From the NCBI GenBank assembly GCA_963825685.1, contig CAWGUD010000020.1, positions 124,001-188,000 on the forward strand: 64,000 nt of DNA, read 5' to 3'. Both the position numbers and the translations under genes were made by a program. Of the stretch, positions 41,643 through 50,429 are shown piece after piece (position 1 is the stretch's first letter; each line of letters starts with the position of its first letter). Source of the stretch: JAOUEA01 sp963825685. GTDB lineage: Bacteria > Actinomycetota > UBA4738 > HRBIN12. The notes below the pieces were generated by a model, which saw only the letters and a list, made by a program, of their open reading frames with translations, was not told the origin of the DNA and searched no databases.

Positions 41643-42952
41643 GAGGCGTCCTCGACGGGGAGCTTCTCGAGCCGCTCGAACATCGGCCCCAGGTTGCGCA
41701 GGAACCGGGCGGGGTCGAACAGCCCCGCGAGAGCGGCGTCGTCGAGCGCCGCACGCACCTCGGGATCGGCGGTGACGGCGTCGCGGAAGCTGCCGCCGTC
41801 GTCCCACGCCGCGGCGGCCGAGCGCTGCACGATGCGGTAGGCGTCGTCGCGAGCGAGGCCGGCGTCCACCAGGGCCAGCAGGACCGATTGGCTGTACGCG
41901 ATGCCGCCGTGGGCGTCGAGGTTCTCCCGCATGCGATCGGGGAAGACGACGAGCCCGCCGATCACGCGTGTGAGGTCGTCGAACATGAAGGCCAGCAGGC
42001 CCGTCGCGTCGGGGAAGATCAGGCGCTCGGCGCTCGAGTGCGAGATGTCGCGCTCGTGCCACAAGGTGACGTTCTCGAGCGCCGTGAGCGCGTGGCCGCG
42101 GATCACGCGCGCGAGACCGCTCACGCGCTCGGAGGCGACCGGGTTCCGCTTGTGCGGCATCGCGCTGGAGCCCTTCTGCCCCTCGGCGAACGGCTCCTGG
42201 ACCTCGCGCACCTCGGTGCGTGCCAGGTGGCGGATCTCGGTGGCGATCGCGTCGAGCGTCGACGCGGTGATCGCGAGGGTCGCCATGTACTCCGCGTGAC
42301 GGTCGCGCTGGATCACCTGGGTGCTCACCTCGGCGGGCGTCAGGCCGAGCCTGGCGCAGACGAGCTGTTCGACGCGGGGATCCACCGCGCTGTAGGAGCC
42401 CACGACGCCGCTGAACGCACCCACGCTCACCGCCTCGCGCGCCCGTCGGAGCCGGTCGCGGTCGCGATCGAGCTCGAAGGCCCAGACCGCGAGCTTGTGA
42501 CCGAACGAGGTGGGCTCGGCGTGCACACCGTGGCTGCGACCGATGATCGGCGTCTCGCGGTGCACGAGCGCGGTGTGCTTCACCACGGCGAGCAGACGTT
42601 CCAGTCGACCGAGCAGCACGTCGGCGGCCGCGCGCAGCTGCAGGCCGAACGCCGTGTCGAGCACGTCGCTCGACGTGAGTCCGTAGTGGATCCACCGGCC
42701 CTGCTCCCCGATCGAGCCGGCGACGACGTCGACGAAGGCCGCGATGTCGTGGCGCGTGACCCGCTCGCGCTCGAGCACGGCCTCGACCGTGAAGGCCGCT
42801 CGCTCACGACACGCGGCCGCATCGGCCGCAGGCACGATCCCGAGCTCGGCCCAGGCCTCCACGGCGAGCAGCTCGATCTCGAGCCAGTGCCCGAGCCTGG
42901 CCTCGTCGGACCAGACCGCCGAGACCTCGGGCACGTCGTAGCGTGGGATCAC
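41639..42952 (-). CDS. purB: Adenylosuccinate lyase
   Basis: Cleaves SAICAR and adenylosuccinate (steps 9 and 12). The 437-residue fumarase-superfamily enzyme has IHYGLTSSDVLDTA near residue 88, IIGRSHGVHAEPTSFGHK with the active His near 135, and the signature loop QKGSSAMPHKRNP near 265 holding the catalytic Ser. GTG start overlaps the purE stop (42949-42952) and the TGA overlaps the purC start. Confidence 0.97.
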   Translation of the reverse strand: MIPRYDVPEVSAVWSDEARLGHWLEIELLAVEAWAELGIVPAADAAACRERAAFTVEAVLERERVTRHDIAAFVDVVAGSIGEQGRWIHYGLTSSDVLDTAFGLQLRAAADVLLGRLERLLAVVKHTALVHRETPIIGRSHGVHAEPTSFGHKLAVWAFELDRDRDRLRRAREAVSVGAFSGVVGSYSAVDPRVEQLVCARLGLTPAEVSTQVIQRDRHAEYMATLAITASTLDAIATEIRHLARTEVREVQEPFAEGQKGSSAMPHKRNPVASERVSGLARVIRGHALTALENVTLWHERDISHSSAERLIFPDATGLLAFMFDDLTRVIGGLVVFPDRMRENLDAHGGIAYSQSVLLALVDAGLARDDAYRIVQRSAAAAWDDGGSFRDAVTADPEVRAALDDAALAGLFDPARFLRNLGPMFERLEKLPVEDAS

Positions 42953-43425
42953 AGCTTCAGGCCCTCCGCGAGGTCGTCCTTGAACCGCCAGAGGGCGGCC
43001 TGGACCTCGGCGTCGCCGATCCCCACGATCTGGGCCGCCAGGACGGCCGCGTTGACGGCGGCATCGACGCCCACCGTCGCGACGGGCACCCCGGTCGGCA
43101 TCTGAGCGGTGATCGCGAGCGCCTCGTACCCGAGCATCTGGGGGGAGGTCGCGATCGGCACGCCGATCACGGGCAGGATCGTGCGGGCCGCCACGGCCGC
43201 GGCGAGGTGGCCGGACATGCCGGTGGAGCAGATGATCACCTTCAGCCCACGCTCGAACGCGGTGCGGGCGTACTCGTCGACCAGATCGGGGTTCCGCGAC
43301 GACGACATGATGCGGATCTCGTGACCGACCCCGAACTTCTCGAGGATCAGTCCCGCCTGACGCATCGTGCCCAACTCGCTGGGCGAGGCCGCCAGCACCC
43401 CGGCCCGTGTGGTCTCGTCGGTCAC
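42949..43425 (-). CDS. purE: Divergent PurE-like carboxylase/mutase
   Basis: Occupies the purE place in the operon, for the AIR to CAIR step. The 158-residue product keeps the fold: LGTMRQAGLILEKFGVGHEI, FERGLKVIICSTGMSGHLAA, TILPVIGVPIATSPQMLGYE and QMPTGVPVATVGVDAAVNAA. Yet signature residues differ: GSDSD is AASPSE, SAHRTP is SSSRNP (the catalytic His of N5-CAIR mutases is Ser), and GAGGAAHLPG is STGMSGHLAA. No purK is in the window. It could be an AIR carboxylase that uses CO2 directly, or a re-purposed paralogue. GTG start overlaps purD (GTGA, 43422-43425). Confidence 0.85.
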   Translation of the reverse strand: MTDETTRAGVLAASPSELGTMRQAGLILEKFGVGHEIRIMSSSRNPDLVDEYARTAFERGLKVIICSTGMSGHLAAAVAARTILPVIGVPIATSPQMLGYEALAITAQMPTGVPVATVGVDAAVNAAVLAAQIVGIGDAEVQAALWRFKDDLAEGLKL

Positions 43426-44706
43426 GGTTGCTCCTCCCCCGCGAGCCGGGCCGCGTGGGCGCCGATGTCTCGCCTGTACGTCTTCCCCTCGAACGTGATG
43501 CGGTCGACCGCCCGATACGCGACGGCTCGAGCGTCCTCGATCGTGGCGGCGGTGCCCGTGACCGCCAGCACCCGGCCCCCGGCGGTCACCACTGTATCGC
43601 CGGACCGTGCGGTGCCCGCATGGAAGACCGTCGCCCCCGCCACCGAGGACGCCTCGAGCCAGACCCTCGATCGGCACCCCCGTCTCGTAGCCGCCAGGGT
43701 AGCCGCCGCTCGCGAGCACCACCGAGACGGCCGCGCCGTCGTCGAACCCCGCGTGGCCGGTCGCGTCGGGCAGCCGGCCCCGCGCACACGCCTCGAACAG
43801 CGCGAACAGGTCATACGGCATGCGCGGAACCAACACCTGGGTCTCTGGGTCGCCGAAGCGGCAGTTGAACTCGAGCACCTTCGGGCCGTCGGCCGTCAGC
43901 ATCAGGCCCGCGAAGAGCACGCCCACGTACGGCCGGAGCTCGTCCACGACCGGCGCGATCACGGTGTCGAGCACCAGCGTGGCGGTCTCTGCGTCGAGCG
44001 TGGGCACGGGCGAGTAGGCGCCCATGCCCCCCGTGTTCGGGCCGGTGTCGCCGTCGCCGATGCGCTTGTGGTCGGCCGCCGCATCGAGCAGCACGCAGTT
44101 GCCGTTGCCGTCGGTCACCCCGAACACGCTGACCTCGGGGCCCTCGAGCAGCTCCTCCACGAGCACGGTGCGCCCGGCCTCGCCGAAGGCCCCGGCGAGG
44201 CACTCCTCGATCGCGGTGACGGCGGATGCACGATCGGTCGCCACGGTCACGCCCTTGCCCGCGGCGAGGCCGTCGGCCTTCACGACGCCGATGCCCCCGA
44301 GCTCGTCGAGGAACGCCACCGCCTTCCCGGCGTCGTCGAACGCTCCGGCGCGGGCCGTGGGCACGCCGCGGCGCGCCATGACCTCCTTCGCGAACGCCTT
44401 CGACCCCTCGATGCGCGCCGCGGCTCCGCTCGGGCCGAAGACCCGATGCCCGCCGGCCCGCAGCCGATCGGCCAGCCCGGCCACGAGCGGCGCCTCGGGC
44501 CCGACCACCACCAGATCGGGATGCTCGCGAGCAGCGAGCGCGACCTGGCCGTCCAGATCGTCGGCCGCCACCGGCTCGAGGCGCGCGACGCCGGCGATGC
44601 CTGCGTTGCCCGGTGCGGCGACGACCTCGTCGACCTGCGGGCTGCGTGCCACGCCCCATGCGAGCGCGTGCTCGCGGCCGCCCGAGCCCACGACGAGCAC
44701 CTTCAT
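43422..44706 (-). CDS. purD: Phosphoribosylamine--glycine ligase (one frameshift)
   Basis: Step 2 of purine synthesis, forming GAR with ATP. The N-domain starts MKVLVVGSGGREHALAWG; ATP-grasp motifs include IGVVKADGLAAGKGVTVATD, DHKRIGDGDTGPNTGGMGAY and VLEFNCRFGDPETQVLVPR. At about 43670 the signal changes frame after ETGVPIEG and resumes LEASSVAGATVFHAGTA to ITFEGKTYRRDIGAHAARLA. Joined length is about 427 residues. The ATG overlaps the end of a 12-codon upstream frame (ATGA). The stop overlaps purE. Confidence 0.93.
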
Positions 44707-44741
44707 CGAGCGGCCCTCACGGGTGCTCGTCGCGTCGCCAT
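44703..44741 (-). CDS. Twelve-codon upstream reading frame of purD
   Basis: ATG at 44741 followed by ATRRAPVRAAR and a TGA that overlaps the purD ATG (ATGA). A TAGACT hexamer ends six bases before this ATG, so if transcription starts there the mRNA would be leaderless with respect to this frame, and purD translation would depend on its termination. No ribosome-binding site for purD itself is evident. The Arg codons might allow an attenuation-like response, but nothing in the sequence proves it. Confidence 0.4.
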   Translation of the reverse strand: MATRRAPVRAAR

Positions 44742-44747
44742 GGCCCG

Positions 44748-44753
44748 AGTCTA
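44748..44753 (-). promoter_or_regulatory. -10 element inside the purine operon, before purD
   Basis: TAGACT; its first three bases are also the stop codon of the upstream membrane-protein gene. It ends six bases before the ATG at 44741. Confidence 0.5.
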
Positions 44754-45579
44754 CCGAGGGGACCGCGCGACCCTCGCACGATCGTCGCGCTCGGGGATCG
44801 GCGAGGCGAGCACCGCGAGGAGGCCACACGCGGTGGCCAGCACCACGACGACCACCTCGGAGCGCTGCGGGGCGTCGAGCCAGACCGCAGGCACCACGGG
44901 CAACGCCATCAGCACACCCGGCACGCGGCCGGTGAGGAAGCTGATGACGGCTGCCACGACGGCCAGGGCCAGGCCGATCCCGAGCACCGCGGGGAACTCC
45001 GTGGCCGCGGGGAGCACCGTGCGCGTGGTCGGATCGTCGCCGGCGCCGAACGCGACCACGAGCACGGCCCACGCTGCGATCGCGACCGCCGATCCGAGCG
45101 CGGTCGCCACCGCGATGCGGTCGAGCAGCCAGGGACCTCGGTCGGGCAGCCGGAGCGGTCCGGATCCGAGCGCCCGGGCGGTCGCGGCGCGAACCTCCGC
45201 GAACGATCTCGTCCACCGGTCGGCCAGGGACGCGGGGACCCCTCGGGCGGCGATCATCCCGGCCACCTCGGCCGCCGGCGCCGTGAACACCAGCACCATC
45301 GCCATCGTCTCGGGGTCGTCCAGCAGCGCGCCGATCGAGATCGCCGGGAGCGCGACCACCACGCCGGCGTTCCTGCCGGTCGCGACGAACAGGATGCTCG
45401 CCGCCGCGAACGCGGCCGCCGAGAGCACGGCGAGCCCCGTCGGAGGTTCGGACGGGAAGTCGCTGCCCGGTGAGCCAGGTGATCGCGATCGGTGCGGCCG
45501 CGAACAGCCCGAGCAACGTGAGCGAGAGCGCGACCCGACGCAACCGATCGGCCCGGATCGGGCCGGCGGGAACGCTCAC
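44751..45579 (-). CDS. Multi-pass membrane protein between purA and purD (one frameshift)
   Basis: Unrecognised integral membrane protein, about 275 residues when joined. First frame: VPAGPIRADRLRRVALSL and a helix (TLLGLFAAAPIAITWLTG). At about 45466 the frame changes to SDFPSEPPTGLAVLSAAAFA and continues through five to six more helices (AASILFVATG, MAMVLVFTAPAAEVAGMIAA, AVAIAAWAVLVVAFGA, VLGIGLALAVVAAVISFLTG, VVVVVLATACGLLAVLA). The GTG overlaps the purA stop (GTGA, 45576-45579), so it is cotranslated with purA. A role in purine or nucleobase transport is conceivable but unsupported by family evidence. Confidence 0.75.
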
Positions 45580-46850
45580 GCCACCGGCAGGCTCTGTTCG
45601 CGGGCGGGGCCGATGCTCACGAGGCTGGCCCGCACCCCGACGAGCTCCTCCATGCGGCGCACGTAGGCCTGCGCCTGCTTCGGGAGCTCCTCGAACGTGC
45701 GGCACTCGTCGATCTCCTCGTGCCAGCCCTCGAGCTCCTCGTAGATCGGGCTGGCGTCGTGGAACACCGACTGGTGCGGTGGCATGTCATCGAACGTCTG
45801 TCCGTACGCCCGATAGCCGGTGCAGATCTTCACGGTCTCGAGTCCGCTCAGCACGTCGAGCTTCGTGATCACGATCTCGGTGAGCCCGTTCAGCCTGGCC
45901 GCGTATCGTCCGAGGCAGGCGTCGAACCAACCGCATCGGCGCTGGCGCCCGGTCACCGTGCCGAACTCCTTGCCCCGGGTGCCGAGCCGTTCGCCCACCT
46001 CGTCGTGGAGCTCCGTCGGGAACGGCCCCGCACCGACCCTCGTGATGTAGGCCTTCATGATGCCCACGACCCGATCGACCCAGTGCGGACCGATGCCCGC
46101 GCTCGCGAGGGCGCTGCCCGCCACCGGGTTCGACGAGGTGACGAACGGGTACGTGCCGTGGTCGAGGTCGAGCAGCACGCCCTGCGCCCCCTCGAACATC
46201 ACGTGCTTCCCGCCTCGCAGGGCCTCGTACAGGAGCGAGCCCGTGTCGACGACGTGGGGCTGGATGCGGTCGGCGAGCCCCATGTACTCGTCGACGATGC
46301 GCTCGGCGTCGAGCGGCAACCGGTTGTAGATCTTCGTGAGGATCAGGTTCTTCTCCCGCAGCACGACCTCGAGCTTCTCGCGGAAGATCTTCTCGTCGAA
46401 GAGATCCTGGATGCGCAGACCGATGCGGGCGGCCTTGTCGCCGTAGGCGGGCCCGATGCCTCGCTTGGTCGTGCCGAGGGCGTTCTTGCCGAGGAAGCGC
46501 TCCGTGACCTTCTCGATCTCGAGGTGGTACGGCATGATCATGTGCGCGTTGCCGCTCACGACGAGACGGGAGACGTCGACGCCGGTCTCACGGACCTGAT
46601 CCATCTCCTTCATCAGGTGGCGTGGATCGACGACGACCCCGTCGGCGATCACCGACGTGATGTGCGGGTAGAGGATGCCCGAGGGGATGAGCTGCAGCTT
46701 CAGCAGCCGGCCCTCGGCGATCACGGTGTGGCCCGCGTTGTTGCCGCCCTGGTAGCGGACCACGTAGTCCATGCGATCGGCGAGGTAGTCGACCGCCTTG
46801 CCCTTGCCTTCGTCCCCCCACTGGGTGCCGAGCACGATCGAGGCAGGCAT
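45576..46850 (-). CDS. purA: Adenylosuccinate synthetase
   Basis: Joins IMP and aspartate with GTP on the route to AMP. The 424-residue enzyme has the GTP/IMP motif GTQWGDEGKGKAVDYLA at the N-terminus, RYQGGNNAGHTV, LGTTKRGIGPAYGDKAARIG, FEGAQGVLLDLDHGTYPFVT and TGRQRRCGWFD. The ATG start lies nine bases after a TAGACT hexamer and has no Shine-Dalgarno sequence. It heads the large minus-strand unit that runs to the HAD hydrolase. Confidence 0.97.
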   Translation of the reverse strand: MPASIVLGTQWGDEGKGKAVDYLADRMDYVVRYQGGNNAGHTVIAEGRLLKLQLIPSGILYPHITSVIADGVVVDPRHLMKEMDQVRETGVDVSRLVVSGNAHMIMPYHLEIEKVTERFLGKNALGTTKRGIGPAYGDKAARIGLRIQDLFDEKIFREKLEVVLREKNLILTKIYNRLPLDAERIVDEYMGLADRIQPHVVDTGSLLYEALRGGKHVMFEGAQGVLLDLDHGTYPFVTSSNPVAGSALASAGIGPHWVDRVVGIMKAYITRVGAGPFPTELHDEVGERLGTRGKEFGTVTGRQRRCGWFDACLGRYAARLNGLTEIVITKLDVLSGLETVKICTGYRAYGQTFDDMPPHQSVFHDASPIYEELEGWHEEIDECRTFEELPKQAQAYVRRMEELVGVRASLVSIGPAREQSLPVA

Positions 46851-46859
46851 GACGGGGCA

Positions 46860-46865
46860 AGTCTA
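46860..46865 (-). promoter_or_regulatory. -10 element of purA
   Basis: TAGACT ends nine bases before the purA ATG; identical to the hexamers before purD and the gene at 24463. Confidence 0.5.
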
Positions 46866-46878
46866 CCGGTGGGAGCAT

Positions 46879-46912
46879 CCGGTCCGGCGTGCGCACGCGC
46901 GTCCCGGACCGG
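46879..46912. promoter_or_regulatory. Inverted repeat over the purA -35 region
   Basis: CCGGTCCGG and CCGGACCGG are perfect complements separated by 16 bases that include the palindrome GCGTGCGCACGC. The left arm falls where the purA -35 should be. A repressor site or, less likely, a transcribed structure. The rest of the 165-base divergent spacer shows nothing else. Confidence 0.4.
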
Positions 46913-47003
46913 TTCGGGCCCACGAGCGACCTCGAGTCGTGACGACGGTGTGACGCTGGTGTGAAATGCGGCTCGGATACGTGGCAACGCCGCCTCGCGG
47001 GGG

Positions 47004-47009
47004 TACAAC
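47004..47009 (+). promoter_or_regulatory. -10 element of the 61-residue protein gene
   Basis: TACAAC ends seven bases before the ATG at 47017. Confidence 0.4.
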
Positions 47010-47016
47010 TCCAGTC

Positions 47017-47202
47017 ATGGACCGCAACGACCTTCTCCGAGCGCTGACGTCGGCGGCCACCCCGCACCAGACGTCGAGCGCGATGTCAGAGGCCCGCTCA
47101 TGGCTGGCCGACCACCCCGACGACGACGCCGTCCGCGAGGCCGTGCAACACCTGGCCCGCATGGAACGCGAACGCTGGGGGCTGAGCAGCGCCCACCGCT
47201 GA
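47017..47202 (+). CDS. Small soluble protein
   Basis: A 61-residue, charged, helical protein (MDRNDLLRALTSAATPHQTS and EAVQHLARMERERWGL). I do not recognise a family. The leaderless-type start, good codon use and position 44 bases before an ABC ATPase gene support it as real. The longer frame from 46966 would begin inside the promoter. Confidence 0.6.
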   Translation: MDRNDLLRALTSAATPHQTSSAMSEARSWLADHPDDDAVREAVQHLARMERERWGLSSAHR

Positions 47203-47246
47203 ACCGAGCGCGTGCGCGCTCCTGCCCATCCGAACGAAGCTGAGCG

Positions 47247-48257
47247 ATGAGCAAGCCGCCGGTCGTCCGCCTCGACGACGTCGTGGTACGAGCGGACGGC
47301 AGGACCGTGCTCGGGCCCATCTCCCTGCACATCTCGGCCGATGACCGCTGGGTGCTCCTCGGCCCCAACGGCTGCGGCAAGACCACCTTGTCGTCGGTGA
47401 TCGGCGCTCACCTGCAGCCGTCGGCCGGCACGGCCGAGGTGCTCGGTATCACCTTCGGACGCGGCGACCTCCGCCGGCTCGGCGAACGGATCGGCTCCTC
47501 CAGCCACGCCGTATCGGACCGGCTCTCGCCACGCATCAGCGTGGTCGACGTCGTGCTGACGGGGAAGCGTTCGGCACTGGCTCCCTGGCTGCAGGGGTAC
47601 GACGAGGCCGATCGCACCCACGCCATGGCGTTGCTCGCCGATGTGGGCTGTGCCGACCTCGCCTCGAGGTCGTTCGGCTCGTGCAGTCAGGGCGAACGGC
47701 AGCGGGCCTTGCTCGCTCGGGCGATGTTCGGCGACCCGGACTTGCTGATCCTGGACGAGCCCTCGGCCGGTCTCGATCTCTCGGCCCGCGAGCGCCTGCT
47801 CACGGCCATCGATTCTGGCTTCGGCCGACGACCTTTCCAGGCTCTCGTGTTCACGACCCACCATCTCGAGGAGATCCCGCGCACCATCTCGCACGCCGCC
47901 CTCCTGCGCGGCGGACGATTGGTGGCGTCCGGGCCGATCGATCAGGTGCTCACCGACGGACCCGTTTCGACCTGCTTCGACCTCCCGATCGAGGTGGGCC
48001 ATCGTCGTGACCGGTGGTTCGCCATCGACTCAGAGCCTGCGGTAGACGAACACCACCGTCGCTTCCGCTCGAGGAGCCAACGTGCCGATCTCGTACGTGA
48101 TCTGCGGGTATCCACCCCCGACGAGATCGTCGGGAAGATCGAGGGGTCGGCGCCGCAGTACAGCGGGATGTCGATGTCGGTCGCGACACCGGCGATGTGC
48201 GGCTTGCCGATGGTCCGAGCCATCATCACGAGCCCGCGGGCGCAGCCATCGACGTAG
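47247..48257 (+). CDS. ABC transporter ATP-binding protein
   Basis: Cytoplasmic ATPase of the ABC superfamily with Walker A LLGPNGCGKTTLSS (near residue 35), signature SCSQGERQRALLARAM in place of LSGGQ (near 147), Walker B LLILDEPSAGLD and switch His in VFTTHHLEEIP. It resembles YlmA/ModF-like soluble ATPases without a cognate permease; none is adjacent. The family core ends near VGHRRDRWFA (about 48030). The remaining 75 residues of the open frame lie antisense to the gene on the other strand and have no family character. A frame error near 48030, with a true stop at about 48042, is likely. Confidence 0.85.
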   Translation: MSKPPVVRLDDVVVRADGRTVLGPISLHISADDRWVLLGPNGCGKTTLSSVIGAHLQPSAGTAEVLGITFGRGDLRRLGERIGSSSHAVSDRLSPRISVVDVVLTGKRSALAPWLQGYDEADRTHAMALLADVGCADLASRSFGSCSQGERQRALLARAMFGDPDLLILDEPSAGLDLSARERLLTAIDSGFGRRPFQALVFTTHHLEEIPRTISHAALLRGGRLVASGPIDQVLTDGPVSTCFDLPIEVGHRRDRWFAIDSEPAVDEHHRRFRSRSQRADLVRDLRVSTPDEIVGKIEGSAPQYSGMSMSVATPAMCGLPMVRAIITSPRAQPST

Positions 48258-48480
48258 TGCTCCCACCACTGGAACACGGAATCGGCGGTCGTCGCGACGT
48301 TGAAGAAGGGGTCACCGTCCCTCGTGTGAGACGCCGCGCTCCTCATCAGCGACAGGTCCGTGACCGTGCTCGATCCGACGTTGCGGACCGTCATCGTCAC
48401 CGTGACGTCCTTCTCGTTCGCGTCGGGCGCCGTCCAGGTCTGGGTCAGACGCAACCGCCCGTCATCACGTCGATAGCGTC
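48030..48480 (-). pseudogene. Fragment of a secreted-type protein, no visible N-terminus
   Basis: About 150 residues of good coding sequence (RLRLTQTWTAPDANEKDVTV, WWEHYVDGCARGLVMMARTI, DIDIPLYCGADPSIFPTISS). A frame change at about 48115 in a run of G (GGGGG) then leads to GGYPQITYEIGTLAPRAEAT and the stop at 48030. The likely start region is missing: upstream sequence runs into the promoter area of the divergent lysozyme gene with no signal peptide or start codon in frame. Either a truncated remnant or a gene whose 5' end is broken by errors. Function unknown. Confidence 0.5.
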
Positions 48481-48589
48481 GCCGACGTGGTCCCGTCGCC
48501 CGCGGGACCTCACGACCCAGCGCGCTACAGCCCGAGCATCCGCTGGCCGAGAGGGAACAGGTACCCTCGACCGGGATCCGCCACCGCTC

Positions 48590-50368
48590 ATGCCGACCAC
48601 ATCGACACCGATCCGCCGCTCGCTCCTCACGTTCGCCGTGCTCACCGTGCTCGCCGTGACGATCGCCGCCCCGATCGCCGACGCATCGAACCGGGGACCG
48701 GTCCGCGAGAGCCGAGGCGGAGGCTTCGCAGGTTCCTCCGGTGACGCCGGTCCCCGGCGATACCGAGAGGGTGCGCCTCGACGTGGGCCCGACGCTCCCC
48801 GGCATCGACGTGAGCCACTGGCAGGGCACGATCGACTGGGAACGGGTGGCCGAGAAGGGCAAGCGGTTCGCGTTCCTGAAGGCGACCGACGGACACGAGT
48901 TCCTCGACCCCACGTTCTTCACGAACCGCTCGGGAGCCCGGGCCAACGGGCTGCTCGTGGGGGCCTACCACTTCGCCCGCCCCGACCCGTCGAAGGGCGA
49001 TGCGGTCGAGGAGGCCCGGTGGTTCGTGAGCCAGGCCGACCCGCGCCCCGGCAACCTGCTGCCCGTGCTCGACCTCGAGACGAGCCGCGGCCTCGACCAA
49101 CAGGGCGTCACGCTGTGGGCCCGGCGTTGGACCGCCGAGGTGCGGCGCCTCACCGGGGTCACGCCGCTCGTGTACACGAGCCCCTACGGCTGGGCCAGCC
49201 GCACCGGCGACTCCCGCGCGCTGGCGCGCGACGGATCGCCGCTGTGGGTGGCGCACTGGGGCGTCGAGTCGCCGCTGCTCCCCGCGGGCGAGTGGGACGG
49301 GAACGGCTGGCACGTCTGGCAGCACACGAGCCACGGACAGGTGGCCGGCATCGACGGCCGGGTCGACCTCGACGTCGTGCGGGGGAACTCGCTCGGGCCG
49401 ATCACGATCCGACGCCTCTCGCTCGAGGTGGACGGCGACGCCGGCAGCGATCGTCAGCGCACCCGCCGGCCTCGGATGCACCGCGACCTGTGAGAAGAGC
49501 GTCGACCCGGACGCCACGGTCACGCTCACCGCTCGGCCCGACGACGGCGCCTACTTCACGGGCTGGGGCGGGGCGTGTTCGGGGACCGACGAGACCTGCA
49601 CGATCGCGATGCGCGGCAACCGATCGGTGCGCGCGACGTTCGTCACCGACATCACCGGCCCCATCGCGAGCGTCGAGGTGACCGGCGGGTTCCGAGGGCC
49701 GGTCGTCGTGACGTTCGACGAGCCGGTTCGCAACGTGAACGCGGGGAACGTGCTGCTGCGGCGCGCCGGCGGCGAGCGGGTGACGGTGACGCGTGGATGC
49801 CGCTCGGCCGACGGCGCGGCGACCGCGTGCGACGGACCGCTGCGCTCCGTGGTGCTCACGCCCTCCGCCCCGCTCGTGCCCGGGCGTGCCTACGAGGTGC
49901 TCGTCGATCCGCCGGGCGCCGATCCGGTCGTCGACCGGGTCGGGAACGCCGCCGTCGAGGTCGAGCCATCCCTTCGAGGCGGCGCGGCTGGTCGAACAGG
50001 GACACGCGCCGGTGACGCTCGCGCCCGTCCGCGCGTGGCGGCTCGTCCGCTCGGGCGCGGCGTCGGGCGGTGCGTTCGCGATGAGCCGGCGGGCGGGGTC
50101 GTCCGTGCGGATCCGTTTCGACGGCGTGGGCATCGACTGGGTCACCGTGACCGGACCGAACCGCGGGCGCGCCCGCCTCTGGATCGACGGGGAGGCGGTG
50201 CGGGTCGTCGACCTGTTCGCCCCGTCGCGCACGTTCGACGTGGTGGAGAGCGTCGACGGGCTCGCGGACGGCGCGCACACGCTGGAGATCGAGGTGCTCG
50301 GTCGCCACTCACCGGCGTCGAAGGGCGCATGGGTCGCGGTCGATCGCTTCGACGTGCTCGGCCCCTAG
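48590..50368 (+). CDS. Secreted GH25 lysozyme-like protein with repeat and beta-sandwich domains (three frameshifts)
   Basis: Probable peptidoglycan hydrolase. Parts in order: signal peptide (LLTFAVLTVLAVTIAAPIA); after a frame change near 48708, a GH25 domain with the catalytic acids in PGIDVSHWQGTIDW and LLPVLDLETSRGL plus GWHVWQHTSHG; after a change near 49445, a bacterial repeat (SAPAGLGCTATCEKSVD, FTGWGGACSGTDETCTI); an Ig-like domain (VVVTFDEPVRNVNAGNVLLR); after a change near 49968, a C-terminal beta domain (IDWVTVTGPNRGRARLWIDG). The last domain recurs in the glycosidase-like gene at 58.9-61.6 kb. Joined length is about 590 residues. Confidence 0.82.
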
Positions 50369-50429
50369 CCTGGACGCGCCGCCTGGGTTCGCCCGGCCTC
50401 CATCGATCTCGCTGTGCTAAGGATGCCCC

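Noticed and set aside
42943..45666. A 907-residue plus-strand open frame opposite purE-purD.
   Set aside because: Antisense shadow of strongly conserved purine genes; composition typical of frame shadows.
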